A stretch of DNA of 33,284 bases from Candidatus Glassbacteria bacterium (lineage in GTDB: Bacteria; Gemmatimonadota; Glassbacteria; GWA2-58-10), in the NCBI GenBank assembly GCA_019456185.1, contig VRUH01000006.1, positions 90,113 to 123,396 of the forward strand. The letters are read 5' to 3'. The translations under genes and the position numbers were made by a program. Under the pieces are notes generated by a model. The model saw only the letters and a list, made by a program, of their open reading frames with translations. It was not told the DNA's origin and made no database searches. Shown one piece after another: positions 16,517 to 26,575 of the stretch. How positions within the stretch are numbered: position 1 is the first letter of the stretch; the number at the start of each line of letters is the position of its first letter.

Positions 16517-18511
16517 ATGAGGAATTTGCATATTTGCACTATTCTCGGCCTGTGTTTACTTGGCGCCGTTTCTCAGCTTCTGGCTCAGAACGATAATTTC
16601 ACGGCCCTTCAATCTCATTTTGAGCGCGTGATAACCGCCCGTTTCGACACTCTTTTCAGCCGGGTGGGAAATATCGATCAATGGGAGGCGCGTAAAGTGC
16701 GGACCAGAGAGGCGCTTTACAGGATGCTATGGCACGACCGCCGCTGGCCCGACAGTCCGCCACTCGCCAGGATAACCCGGATGGTGGAGAGACCGGATTA
16801 CACGCTCGAGTGCATTGTCCTGGAAACATCCCCCAACCTCTACGCTACTGCCAACCTTTACCTGCCGCGCAATGGCAGTAAGCCCTTTCCCGTCATACTC
16901 TATCAATGCGGCCACGCAAACAAAAGCCGGTACAAGCACCACGGCGCCTGGTTCGCCGCCAGGGGGATCGCTGTATTAATGATGGACAATATCGAAATGG
17001 GAGAAACCGAAATCACCCACCACGGGGTCTACTCCCACGCCTGGTTTCACTGGTACAGTCGGGGATTTTCACCATTGGCCGTTGAACTATTTAATGCACG
17101 CCGAGTGCTGGACTATTTGTGTACCAGAGAAGATCTTGACAGCAGCCGTATAGGGGCCACCGGGCGCTCCGGAGGTGGAATGACCACTTTCTACCTGTCG
17201 GCTATCGATGACAGGATCAAGGCTGCCGCGCCAGTGTCAGGAGCCGTTTCCACGGTAGGCTGGATCAGGAAGCAGCTCTCCTCGGCTCATTGCGACTGCC
17301 AGTACCAGATAAACAGTTACGGGCTGCTCTACTCCGAGATAGGGGCCTTGACCGCTCCCCGGCCTCAGCTCATTTGCAATGCCGATTCCGAACGGGGCTT
17401 TCCCACGGACGCACTATATGAGATGACCGGCAAGATGCAGGAAATCTACCGGCTGTATAACGCCGAGAACTCCTTGCGCACCGCGGTAGTTCCAGGCAGA
17501 CACGCGGATACGGAAGTGATCCGGCTACCGGTTTATTCCTTCTTCCTGAAAGAGCTTCTGGGGATAGACACCTCTTTTACACATGAAGGCGCGATTGATA
17601 CACTGCCATCTGATAAACTGGCCTGCTGGCGTGAAGGCTTTCCGCTCGAAGATCGGCTTTCCAGGATCGACGAGGAGCTGGTTCCGGCGTATTCATTTTC
17701 CCTTGAAGCGCCTTCCGGGCCAGCCAGGGAAAACAGGCTCAGGGAGTTGACCGAACATTTGCGCAGTGAGGTGTTCCGTTTTTTCCCGGCTGAAGAGGCT
17801 CCATTCGAACCTGACTGGGGCGAAGAGAAAATTGTTCAAGGCCGGATTGTCAGAAAAGTTAGTTTTAATTCCTTTGAGGACCTTCGTGTCCGGGGCGTTT
17901 ATTCTATTCCCGAAGGTTCGAAACCGGAAACCCGGCTGCCCGCAGTACTGGTTATCGATCACCGCAGGGGGATTCCGGTTTGGGGAAATGAACAGCTTCT
18001 GGAGGGTAGCCGCTGGGGTGAGCGCGCGGTGCTGATTGTCGAAACCCTTGACCGGGGCAGCCGCGCCCTGGAAGAAAACCTGAGGAGTTTCAGGGACGAT
18101 GACCCGTTGCACCACATGAAGCGCCAAGCCATGGTGGCCGGCACCACGATCGAATCCATGCAGCTCTACGAGGTCCTCCGCTCGGTGGAATTCCTGAAGA
18201 GCTTGCCGGAAGTCGACCCGGCCGGAATCACAGTTACCGGCAAGGGTGAAAGCGGAATTAACGGCCTGTACGCGGCGCTACTGGACAGAACAGTGGGAAA
18301 GGCTATTCTCTGTTCACCTCCGGCCTCACACCGTCAGGGACCCTGTTATCTGAATATACTGAGATTTACGGATATCCCCGAAGTGGTCCAGTTGATGGGC
18401 GACAGGGTTGGCATTTATGGAGAAATTCCTCTGGCTCTCCAGATATTATTGGCAAAGAACGGTCTGGAAAAGACAGTTATCGCCAAGTCACTGAAAGACT
18501 TTTTGCATTAG
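16517..18511 (+). CDS. Two-domain secreted α/β-hydrolase (acetylxylan-esterase-like)
   Basis: A 664-aa protein with a Sec signal peptide (ending LLAQ, about 24 residues). The first α/β-hydrolase domain (about 95-345) has an esterase nucleophile elbow GRSGG with Ser218, a candidate acid Asp290 and a candidate His329 (PGRHAD). It resembles the acetylxylan esterase/dienelactone-hydrolase-like proteins common in polysaccharide loci. The second half (about 375-664) repeats the fold but has GKGESGING at the elbow, which breaks the GxSxG spacing, and no obvious His, so it may be a degenerate non-catalytic domain. In this setting it would remove acetyl or other ester groups from the glycan. AAAGGAC precedes the ATG. 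Confidence 0.65.
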   Translation: MRNLHICTILGLCLLGAVSQLLAQNDNFTALQSHFERVITARFDTLFSRVGNIDQWEARKVRTREALYRMLWHDRRWPDSPPLARITRMVERPDYTLECIVLETSPNLYATANLYLPRNGSKPFPVILYQCGHANKSRYKHHGAWFAARGIAVLMMDNIEMGETEITHHGVYSHAWFHWYSRGFSPLAVELFNARRVLDYLCTREDLDSSRIGATGRSGGGMTTFYLSAIDDRIKAAAPVSGAVSTVGWIRKQLSSAHCDCQYQINSYGLLYSEIGALTAPRPQLICNADSERGFPTDALYEMTGKMQEIYRLYNAENSLRTAVVPGRHADTEVIRLPVYSFFLKELLGIDTSFTHEGAIDTLPSDKLACWREGFPLEDRLSRIDEELVPAYSFSLEAPSGPARENRLRELTEHLRSEVFRFFPAEEAPFEPDWGEEKIVQGRIVRKVSFNSFEDLRVRGVYSIPEGSKPETRLPAVLVIDHRRGIPVWGNEQLLEGSRWGERAVLIVETLDRGSRALEENLRSFRDDDPLHHMKRQAMVAGTTIESMQLYEVLRSVEFLKSLPEVDPAGITVTGKGESGINGLYAALLDRTVGKAILCSPPASHRQGPCYLNILRFTDIPEVVQLMGDRVGIYGEIPLALQILLAKNGLEKTVIAKSLKDFLH

Positions 18512-18620
18512 GGGTTTAAAAGAATGAAAGGCATCAATCGTTTTGCTGCGCGTGCTCCCAGACTAAGGATATAAGATTTAATGAATATTAATCAAGTCAC
18601 TATCTTGAGGGGATCGCCAG

Positions 18621-19538
18621 ATGGCAGAGCCGATGAATCGCCGCAATTTTATGAGCAAAGCTTTTAGAATATCTTCCGCCGCCGCCGGGTTGAGTCTGGA
18701 AGAGAAAATCCTGTTGGCCAATATGAATGAAAAGCCGTCTCCGAAAGGAGTTGGTCAGGAGCATGGAGGACTCAAAAGGGGCAAGATCGGCAAAGTGGAA
18801 ATCAGCAGGCTTATTTGCGGAGGCAACCTTTTTGACGGTTTCGCGCACAGCCGCAAGCTGACATATGTATCTTCGCTGATGAAGCACTATTTCAATCCCG
18901 AAAAGATTATGGATACATTGGAAATATGTGAGAGTAACGGTGTCAACACTGCGATCATGCTCTGCTGGGACCATAGCATCGACGTGCTGAACAGGTATCG
19001 CAAGGAAAGAGGAGGGAAGATCCAGTGGATCGCCCAGAGTTTTGATCAGATTGGCCAGTTGGAATGTGTGAAAATGGCGGTGGACAATGGAGCGTCAGGC
19101 TTTTTTGTCCAGGGCGCCAACGGAGATACTTTTGTCAGGGAAGGCCGTATCGATTATATCGCTGAAATACTTTCCCTGGCAAAAGCTAACGGTTTAATCG
19201 CTGGCGTGGGGTCTCATACTCTCAACGTGCCAAAGACCCTGGAGAAGGAAGGACTGGAGTTCGATTTCTATTTCAAGACCATTAACAATGTGGATTACTG
19301 GTCGGAGTCTCCCGAAGAGGTCGCCGCTTTTATGAAAACAGCAGATAAGCCCTGGATAGCATTCAAAGTTCTGGGAGCTGGTTTAATCAAACCGAGGGAG
19401 GGTTTCGAGCTTGCTTACAGGATGGGGGCTGATTTTCTCAACGTGGGGATGTTCGACTTTCAGGTGAGCGAAGATGTTGAGGTGGCAAGCGAGATTTTAA
19501 CCCGTGATCTCCAGCGGGAGCGTCCCTGGAAATCCTGA
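18621..19538 (+). CDS. Tat-exported aldo/keto-reductase-like TIM-barrel protein
   Basis: A 305-aa protein whose N-terminus contains NRRNFM, a twin-arginine export motif, although the hydrophobic stretch after it is weak. The body reads as a β/α barrel: KVEISRLICGGNLFDG is like the first strand of the aldo/keto reductase family, and GVNTAIMLCWD, IQWIAQSFD and FDFYFKTINN are later strands. I cannot see a complete Asp-Tyr-Lys-His tetrad, so it may be a non-redox relative, as seen in many Planctomycetota and Lentisphaerota genomes. GAGGGG lies upstream of the ATG; a second ATG four codons later (before NRRNF) is also possible. It sits 110 bases after the esterase-like gene. Confidence 0.6.
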   Translation: MAEPMNRRNFMSKAFRISSAAAGLSLEEKILLANMNEKPSPKGVGQEHGGLKRGKIGKVEISRLICGGNLFDGFAHSRKLTYVSSLMKHYFNPEKIMDTLEICESNGVNTAIMLCWDHSIDVLNRYRKERGGKIQWIAQSFDQIGQLECVKMAVDNGASGFFVQGANGDTFVREGRIDYIAEILSLAKANGLIAGVGSHTLNVPKTLEKEGLEFDFYFKTINNVDYWSESPEEVAAFMKTADKPWIAFKVLGAGLIKPREGFELAYRMGADFLNVGMFDFQVSEDVEVASEILTRDLQRERPWKS

Positions 19539-19693
19539 CCTATGGAATGAGTGGGATGGTTTTCGTGGAAAATCAAGGTGTAAATTGAAGTTAATGCAAC
19601 TGATTTCTGTATACACTTGTTACTAAATAAAATACTTCATTTATCCGTAAAGAGACCCTTGCACTGATAAACCCTGTCCAGGAGAAGAGATCG

Positions 19694-21103
19694 ATGAAAG
19701 CCATACGCCTGGTCTGCCATTTTTCCGGTCTCATTCTGCCTCTGATATTTCTTGCCGGCTGTGGTCAGCAGCAGACCAGTGTCGATGCTGCAATATACAA
19801 TTCCCTCAAAAGCTACATTGATTCGATAAAAGTTATCGACACCCACCAGCACCAAAAGCTAAGCTCGATCCTGCGTGGAGGGGAAGTCAATTTCTACACC
19901 ATTTTGAGCACGACGGGCCTCGGGACGGACCTTGTCTCTGCTGGGTCACCCGGCCTGGACGCCGATATGATCGAAAGGGGAGACCTGGACAGCCTCTGGA
20001 AGACTTACGGCGTTTTTCTCGACCGCTGCCGGAACACCAGTGTTTATGGACATCTGGTGCAAAGTTTCCGAATTCTGTACGATATGGATGAACCTTATTT
20101 CACCAGGGATAATATCGAAAAACTATCAGCACAACTGGCCCATAACTACAATAATCCCGAAAGCTGGTACCGTGAAGCTTTAGAAAAAGCACCTATCGAG
20201 CTGATGCTAAACGACCAGTGGTGGGACCAGTTTAAGGTCCGCACTGATTTCGAGAGCCATGCACTGGTTATGCGAATTGACATGTACATGGTATCAATCG
20301 CCCATCGTGCCGAACTGGAGCGAGCTGACGCTGATACGATGAGTAATCCCTTCTACCAAGCCCGGCGAGAAGACTTTGAAATTCGCGACCTCGATGATTA
20401 CCTGGCCTTTGCCGACCGCTGGTTTGCGAAGTTTGTGGAGCGTGGCGCTCTCTGCGCCAAGACCGCCAATGCCTACCACAGAAGCATCGACTACCGGAAT
20501 GTATCAAAAGAAGAAGCCTATCGGCTGTTTGCCCGTCCTCCCGAGACTCTCACTCCCGGGCAAAGAAAACGGTTGGAAGACTATATGTTTTTCTGGTGCG
20601 TGGGCAAGTGTGCCGAATACGACCTACCGCTCCAGATACACACGGGATATCTTGCCGGCAACAGCCGCAGCCTGGAAAACGGCAGACCGATGAAGCTGCT
20701 CGATGTATTCCAGGCTTTTCCACAAGTGAAATTCAGCCTCTTTCACGGCGGCTTTCCCTGGTATCAGGAAATCGGCGCCTTAGCCAAGTCCTATCCGAAC
20801 GTTTACGTGGACCTCTGCTGGTTACCTGTGATTTCGCGCGAAACAGCTGTCAGTGCCCTCCACCAATGGCTTGACTGCGTTCCGTACACCAAGTTCTTCT
20901 GGGGTGGAGACTGTTACACAGTGGAAGATGCTGTAGGTTCACTGGAATACGGGCGGGACGTGGTGGCGCAGGTACTTGCGGAAAGGGTTTCCGCCGGACG
21001 GATGAGCATGGAACTGGCCCGGGAAGTAGCCCGCGGCATATTCCGGAACAACGCGATCCGTTTCTTTAAACTGAAGGAAAAGTTCGGAAAAGATTTCAAC
21101 TGA
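19694..21103 (+). CDS. Amidohydrolase-2-like lipoprotein
   Basis: A 469-aa protein with a clear lipoprotein signal (lipobox LAGC, Cys23) and an amidohydrolase TIM barrel. The first metal-binding strand is VIDTHQHQ (His51, His53). Later signatures are LQIHTGY, FSLFHGGFPW (metal or general-base His) and FFWGGDCY with an Asp at the last-strand position. These fit the amidohydrolase 2 (PF04909)/uronate-isomerase-like group. Substrate unknown; lactone, decarboxylation or uronate chemistry would all suit the locus. It lacks the usual carboxylated Lys pattern of dihydroorotase-type members as far as I can see. A strong AGGAGA ribosome site lies upstream. The lipid anchor would place it on the periplasmic or outer-membrane face. 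Confidence 0.7.
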   Translation: MKAIRLVCHFSGLILPLIFLAGCGQQQTSVDAAIYNSLKSYIDSIKVIDTHQHQKLSSILRGGEVNFYTILSTTGLGTDLVSAGSPGLDADMIERGDLDSLWKTYGVFLDRCRNTSVYGHLVQSFRILYDMDEPYFTRDNIEKLSAQLAHNYNNPESWYREALEKAPIELMLNDQWWDQFKVRTDFESHALVMRIDMYMVSIAHRAELERADADTMSNPFYQARREDFEIRDLDDYLAFADRWFAKFVERGALCAKTANAYHRSIDYRNVSKEEAYRLFARPPETLTPGQRKRLEDYMFFWCVGKCAEYDLPLQIHTGYLAGNSRSLENGRPMKLLDVFQAFPQVKFSLFHGGFPWYQEIGALAKSYPNVYVDLCWLPVISRETAVSALHQWLDCVPYTKFFWGGDCYTVEDAVGSLEYGRDVVAQVLAERVSAGRMSMELAREVARGIFRNNAIRFFKLKEKFGKDFN

Positions 21104-21213
21104 TACTTGGTGGTGCTCCCAAAGGTGGTGAACGAGCGCTACGGCCTAGTAGAATTGTCTTGAAAGAACTACCATTGGGAAAACTCATCACAATGATGAT
21201 TGTGAGGACCATA

Positions 21214-23121
21214 ATGTACAGGATATTTATTTCCATCAGAACAGCCATTTATCCGCTTTTAATTACTTTGGCAATCGCACAAACAATCAATGCCGAAATT
21301 TCACCTTCAAATTTTTATGAGAGCGGGAAAAATAAATCAACACTGACAACAACTGATATCAGGGGATATCATATATTACGCGCTCACAGGGACGTAGATC
21401 CTGTTATGTCGGAGACGGGAAGCAATGCGGAAAAAATATTGGAACTCCTGAAAGAACAAAACAAACACCGCGTTACGGTGAGCATAATGAGTATTGGATT
21501 GAATCTGGCACATCAGGCGGCAATGCTTGCAGACCAGAACCAAGGGGAAGAATACAGTGAATTCGCCGTGTCTCTGGCTGATTACATCTGTAAACACTAT
21601 TTCAATCCAGCCGGGACAATTATTGAGTACGACCGGAATACCTGGGTCCCACCTGACGATCTTTGGCGGACAATACCCTGGGGGGTGAATTTCCGCGGAA
21701 ACGAGATGTTTGAGGTTTACAAGCTCATAAAAAACGATCTGTCCCCGGAACAACTGAAGTGGTGGCAGGAATCCCTGCAAAAGTTGGGAGGCTGGATTTA
21801 TCAGAATCCCTTAGTTGGTTCTTTTGTTTTCAATTGTTCCCTGGATCTTTCAAGATTACTATGGCGCCTGGGGCAGGAATTCGGCAACAGCGCATGGATA
21901 CAGTGGGCGCTATGGGCGGCGGAGGAACGAATCCGTCGCGATGTTGACGAAGAAGGTTGGATACAAGGAGAAAATGGAGGTTGCTCAGGGCATTACCAAT
22001 TGTCAGGCGCATGGATTCTCGCGGAATTCGCCTTCGAATCTAAAATACCATTTCTGCAAAATACACTCAAACAGATATTTCCCTCGCTTGTGGGATTTTC
22101 CACCCCCACACTGAATTGGGCCGGAAACTTCGGCACCCGTTCAAGTGGATTGATTTCTATAATTCCCAATAGATATCCTGTTAAATTCCCCTTCTTTTCC
22201 ACCATCATACTTGTTATGGGAGCACTGCAAGATCCTGTTGCCGGCTATTTTATTCAAAAATACGGCGAGCCATCCTGGGGTGATAATATCGAGCTTTGGG
22301 AAGCAGCCCTCAAAGCCTCTTCTGAAAAACCTGTTTATCCTCAAATTAAGAATTTTAAGGGGATTGAAAGCACTGTTCTGCGTGAAGGGCAGTATGTTGC
22401 CTACATGTGCAATTATTCCCGAAGCATCTGGGCCAGAGGGTTCATTAACCTTTGGCACGAGGGCCACGGCGACTGGCTCTTCTCTACCTTGAAATCACTT
22501 CCTTCAGAAATGGAAAGCACGAAAAAGAAACTCCGCCTCGGGGATACAAGCGACTGGGCGGCATTTCCGCATGTTCGTGTCCTGACAGATAATAACCGGT
22601 TCGATTCACAGCAGCAGATTATCGATCTGAAAACTCGCAGTGAAAACGGCCTGCAGATGAACTGGAAGGAGAATCTTACAGATCCTCAAGGCAATTATGG
22701 CGGTACAATGCAGTCGTTTTACAGCTTTAACGGCGATACGTTGAATATGAGCATTGAATTGAGTGACCTATCTGGCAGAAGCCAGATAGACTTTCATCTG
22801 TTCAAGCGAATCAATAGCTTTCTAGGTTTTTGGTTCAACGAGGAAGTGGAAGCAATAGAGAAAGGCGCGTTGCCACTATCAGGGGGGCAGTACGGCGGAC
22901 GGTCTTTCAAATCAGATGAAATCGATCTGTTGGGCATCCAAATTGACAAGTCGATATTTGTTTTTGAATTTCTGGAACTGCCTGCCAATTCAAAAGTCAC
23001 TTGTTTCTTTCCCAAAACATCTGAATTGCATACTGGCAATTTCGGCGGCACTCGAGTTCGTATTGAACCGCCACCTGAAATTAAACATTGTACTCTCAAG
23101 CTAATATTTAGAACGTTGTAA
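21214..23121 (+). CDS. α/α-toroid, heparinase-like secreted protein of unknown substrate
   Basis: The predicted product is 635 aa from the ATG at 21214, which has GAGG about 7 bases upstream and begins directly with a signal peptide (ending INAE). An earlier TTG at 21160 would add 18 residues. The N-terminal half is helix-rich with Trp/Tyr clusters (LADYICKHYFNPAGT, DLWRTIPWGVNFRGNE, GWIQGENGGCSGHYQ) typical of α/α-toroid lyases and hydrolases. The C-terminal half is β-rich (from about residue 370), with WARGFINLWHEGHGDWL at the junction. The layout equals that of heparinase-type lyases, but I recognise no exact family. Base composition is lower in GC than its neighbours, a possible sign of separate origin. 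Confidence 0.6.
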   Translation: MYRIFISIRTAIYPLLITLAIAQTINAEISPSNFYESGKNKSTLTTTDIRGYHILRAHRDVDPVMSETGSNAEKILELLKEQNKHRVTVSIMSIGLNLAHQAAMLADQNQGEEYSEFAVSLADYICKHYFNPAGTIIEYDRNTWVPPDDLWRTIPWGVNFRGNEMFEVYKLIKNDLSPEQLKWWQESLQKLGGWIYQNPLVGSFVFNCSLDLSRLLWRLGQEFGNSAWIQWALWAAEERIRRDVDEEGWIQGENGGCSGHYQLSGAWILAEFAFESKIPFLQNTLKQIFPSLVGFSTPTLNWAGNFGTRSSGLISIIPNRYPVKFPFFSTIILVMGALQDPVAGYFIQKYGEPSWGDNIELWEAALKASSEKPVYPQIKNFKGIESTVLREGQYVAYMCNYSRSIWARGFINLWHEGHGDWLFSTLKSLPSEMESTKKKLRLGDTSDWAAFPHVRVLTDNNRFDSQQQIIDLKTRSENGLQMNWKENLTDPQGNYGGTMQSFYSFNGDTLNMSIELSDLSGRSQIDFHLFKRINSFLGFWFNEEVEAIEKGALPLSGGQYGGRSFKSDEIDLLGIQIDKSIFVFEFLELPANSKVTCFFPKTSELHTGNFGGTRVRIEPPPEIKHCTLKLIFRTL

Positions 23122-23174
23122 TTTAATAGAACTGGCCTGATCCACTTTCACTGCCTTCCGGGCTGGAGGTTAGC

Positions 23175-26100
23175 ATGATCTCTGGCGATAAAAAAAGTCG
23201 CTTTCGCTTGGATATTTATTCTCTTTTAACTTGCCTGCTACTTATGGGTCCGGTCGCTGCGGCGGAGGCCGGATCCAAAAAACCAGGCACAGGGGAAAAT
23301 TCGTCTCCCATTTCTGAACATCTTTGCCAAATCGCTGAGATTGACCGTGGGCTTTTTTCTGTTCTGGGTGGGGAGAATCTGGCACTAGCCTTGGAACTGG
23401 CTGCCGGGGGCCGAATTTTTGTCCACCTGCTTGACCCGGAGAATTCAGTTGTCGAGCAGGCCAGGATAAAAGCCGATCAAAAAGGACTGTTCGGCCGCTC
23501 GATCAACATCGAGAAGTCGCAGCTTGATGAACTCCCTTACGCGGACAATACGATTGACCTTGTTCTCGCAGCCCATCTTTCAGAACAAGGCCTTTCCAAA
23601 TTATCGCTTTCAGAAATATTGCGTGTGCTGCGTCCCCGTGGAAAGGCGCTGTTAGGAACTCTCGGGGAGCCTGGAACCCAAGGGGGCACACTGAGCGAGA
23701 ATCAGATTCGGAGTTGGCTGAGTTCGTCAGGGGAAGCTGAGTGGACGACAGTGGAAGATAGGCTGGGTGTCTGGGCAGTGTTGACAAAAGCTCCCATGAA
23801 AGGGGCGGACGACTGGAGCCATTGGGAGCACGGCCCGGACAACAATCCGGTCTCCGGGGACACTGCGATTCAGGCGCCCTACATGACTCAGTTCATGAGC
23901 CTCCCCTTTTATATCGCAATGCCCGCGATCACTACTGTAGCTAAGGGCAGGATATTCACTGCCATGGGGCATATCGCTCACCACCGGCGCGAAGAACCGT
24001 GGCTCAATACGCTTGTCGCCCAGAATGGTTATAACGGCATGGAACTCTGGAGGCGGACGCTGCCTGACGGCTACCTGGTGCATCGCTCGGCTTTTGTGGC
24101 TACCGGCGACAACTTCTATATGATCAATCCCGATGGTGACGGCTGTTTGGTTCTTGACCCGGAGACCGGCAAAGAGAAGGATAGGGTTCGTATCCCGGAA
24201 CTTACGGGAGAATGGAAGTGGATGGCTATCCAGAACGGAATACTCTATTCGCTTTTGGGCGAGGAACGGGACCCCTCTCAGACTACTATCGTGAGAAGCC
24301 CGGGAATAGCCTGGAGCTGGGATGATATTAGCTCAGGTTATTACGATGAGCGGATACCATGGGGCTTCGGCAATACCATCATGGCTTGGGACCTGAAAAT
24401 GCGAAAGTTGCTCTGGACCCACCGTGAGGAAGCCAAGATCGATTCAAGGGCTCTTTCCATAGGAGATGACAAGATTTTTTTCTACTGTCCGGATTCCCAT
24501 CTGGGCAGCCTGAATGCAATCACCGGTAAAGTAATCTGGACTAATGATAATCCTAAAACCAGGGAACTGATCGAGGAGCCGGGCAGAGGCCTGAAATCCA
24601 CACCTGGATGGCGCACCAGTTGTTTTTGTCTTTATACTCCCCATGCGCTGTTCTATCAGGCTCAAACCAGATTGAACATAGTCGCCGTCTCCAACAGGGA
24701 CGGCAGCCTGCTCTGGCACAGGAAAAAAATCACTAATAATTCTAACATGCTCTACACTGACGAAAAGTTGGTAGTGGGTATCGGCCCTCAGGGAAGCATC
24801 CAGGAGATTGATCCACTGACCGGGATAACCCTGGCGGATCTGGGATTCAGAAAGACTGGCTGTGCAAGGCTAACCGCCTGCCGGGATTCCTATTTCGCTC
24901 GAGGCGGGGGCGATGGAATAGTCCGCTATGACCGTCTTGCGGGGAAAGTGCTTTACAACGGCGCAGTCAGACCCGCCTGCAACGATGGAGTGATCCCGGC
25001 CAACGGCTTGCTCTACGTCGGGCCCTGGGCCTGCGACTGTAACCTTTCGCTGATCGGCAGAGTGGCAATGTGCCCCGCGGGAAACTTCGACTTCCCCCTT
25101 CGGGATGCCAAGCTTACCAGGCTTGAACTGCTAGCTGAAAATCCCTCGAAAATAACTCCGTTCGAAATAACGGAGAAAGACTGGCCGACATACAGGGCTA
25201 ACAATGCCCGCACTGCCTGTTCCCGTGCAACAGTGCCTGCCGAAGTGACGCAGTCTTGGCGTTTCACTTCCAGAAAATCATTCAAGCCAACGGCTCCGAC
25301 AGCTGCGGGAGGACTCGTTTTTATCGGTGGTGACGACTGCAAGGTACGCGCAATCGATGCAAAAACAGGCCGGTTGAAATGGGTGTTTCTGGCGGGCGGG
25401 CCGGTTATACAGCCGCCCACTTTGTGGCAGGGAAGAGCCTATTTCGGCTGTGGTGACGGTTATGTCCATGTGCTGGAGGCGGCTACGGGTGAGCCGCTCT
25501 GGCGCTTCAGGAGCGCACCGGTGGAGAGAAAGATTATGGTCTACGGCTCGCTCTGCTCGACCTGGCCGGTCAACAGCGGAGTGCTTGTTAATGAGGGTGT
25601 AGCCTATGCAGCGGCAGGTATCATTGACTACGACGGGACCTGCGTATATGCACTGGACGCGGTCACCGGTAAACTGAAGTGGCAGAACACAAGTTCAGGC
25701 CATCTGGATAAGGAACTCAGGAAGGGAGTTTCGGCCCAGGGTGTGCTGACTGTCTCCGGCGGCCGCTTGTGGATGCCCGGCGGCAACGTGGTTCCGCCTG
25801 CTTCATACGATGTGGCCACAGGTAAACATTATGGACAACTGGTTGCAGGCGGCAGGCCCAGATACTTTATCAACCGCGGCGAGGAGATAGGCGTGCTGAA
25901 TGAGCGCTACCTGATCCAGGGCGGCAGGCTTCGATTCTCAGCCACGGAGAACGTGGTCAATCCGGGCAAATTTACGGTACTCGACCTGTCGGGAGACTGG
26001 CAGACCGGTGAAGGAATTAAGTTATGCAACGGGAAAATCCCTCCTGCCTGGGACGAAAGGCAGTTAGTAATGGCAGACGGATTATACTCCAAACCAGTCT

Positions 26101-26510
26101 GCTATTCGTTTGATTCCATAAAAAAGTTACTGGCTGGAGGCAATCCGGAAAACGATTGGTTATCCGGAAAAGAGGTATCAGGCTGGTCATTGGCATGGAC
26201 TTTTCTACCCCGGTTTGGTGATTGGTCATCCGGCAAAGATATCTCAGTTTGGCTAAGAGATAGCGATACAGTATCCCTGGCCATGGCCAGCAATGCAGTG
26301 GCGGAAGTATATCGCACTCGTCTGGCACGCGGAGGAAACGACCGCTGGACGGTACGCGCACTGGATCGCATTTCCGGAGATGTTATTTGGGAACAGCCAC
26401 TGAACTCTCCCGCCTTGCCGGGTGGTTTGCTCATCAGCAGAGAAGGCAGCGTAGTGGTCGTAATGCAGGACGGCACTGTTAACTGCTTCGCGGCTAAAGA
26501 GCGATTGTAA
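23175..26510 (+). CDS. Secreted methyltransferase-like / PQQ β-propeller fusion
   Basis: A 1,111-aa protein with GGAGG 5 bases before the ATG. After a signal peptide (to about residue 32, ending AAEA) comes a ~150-residue region resembling a class I SAM methyltransferase: a motif-III/IV-like LDELPYADNTIDLVLAAH and the ILRVLRPRGKALLG that follows in type-11 methyltransferases. The glycine-rich SAM loop is poor (VLGGENLALALELA), so the domain may not bind SAM. The rest is a long propeller of PQQ/BamB-like blades (LVLDPETGKEKDRV, AIDAKTGRLKWVFLAGG, YALDAVTGKLKWQN). No quinoprotein active site is evident, so a binding role is likelier. Proteins of this layout occur in Planctomycetota and relatives; their role is unknown. 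It ends the long plus-strand run. Confidence 0.7.
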   Translation: MISGDKKSRFRLDIYSLLTCLLLMGPVAAAEAGSKKPGTGENSSPISEHLCQIAEIDRGLFSVLGGENLALALELAAGGRIFVHLLDPENSVVEQARIKADQKGLFGRSINIEKSQLDELPYADNTIDLVLAAHLSEQGLSKLSLSEILRVLRPRGKALLGTLGEPGTQGGTLSENQIRSWLSSSGEAEWTTVEDRLGVWAVLTKAPMKGADDWSHWEHGPDNNPVSGDTAIQAPYMTQFMSLPFYIAMPAITTVAKGRIFTAMGHIAHHRREEPWLNTLVAQNGYNGMELWRRTLPDGYLVHRSAFVATGDNFYMINPDGDGCLVLDPETGKEKDRVRIPELTGEWKWMAIQNGILYSLLGEERDPSQTTIVRSPGIAWSWDDISSGYYDERIPWGFGNTIMAWDLKMRKLLWTHREEAKIDSRALSIGDDKIFFYCPDSHLGSLNAITGKVIWTNDNPKTRELIEEPGRGLKSTPGWRTSCFCLYTPHALFYQAQTRLNIVAVSNRDGSLLWHRKKITNNSNMLYTDEKLVVGIGPQGSIQEIDPLTGITLADLGFRKTGCARLTACRDSYFARGGGDGIVRYDRLAGKVLYNGAVRPACNDGVIPANGLLYVGPWACDCNLSLIGRVAMCPAGNFDFPLRDAKLTRLELLAENPSKITPFEITEKDWPTYRANNARTACSRATVPAEVTQSWRFTSRKSFKPTAPTAAGGLVFIGGDDCKVRAIDAKTGRLKWVFLAGGPVIQPPTLWQGRAYFGCGDGYVHVLEAATGEPLWRFRSAPVERKIMVYGSLCSTWPVNSGVLVNEGVAYAAAGIIDYDGTCVYALDAVTGKLKWQNTSSGHLDKELRKGVSAQGVLTVSGGRLWMPGGNVVPPASYDVATGKHYGQLVAGGRPRYFINRGEEIGVLNERYLIQGGRLRFSATENVVNPGKFTVLDLSGDWQTGEGIKLCNGKIPPAWDERQLVMADGLYSKPVCYSFDSIKKLLAGGNPENDWLSGKEVSGWSLAWTFLPRFGDWSSGKDISVWLRDSDTVSLAMASNAVAEVYRTRLARGGNDRWTVRALDRISGDVIWEQPLNSPALPGGLLISREGSVVVVMQDGTVNCFAAKERL

Positions 26511-26575
26511 TGATGGTCTGCTCACAGTAATCCGGGCTCGTTTCCGGGGGGCAGCCCAAGGCAGCGCCTGTCGCT

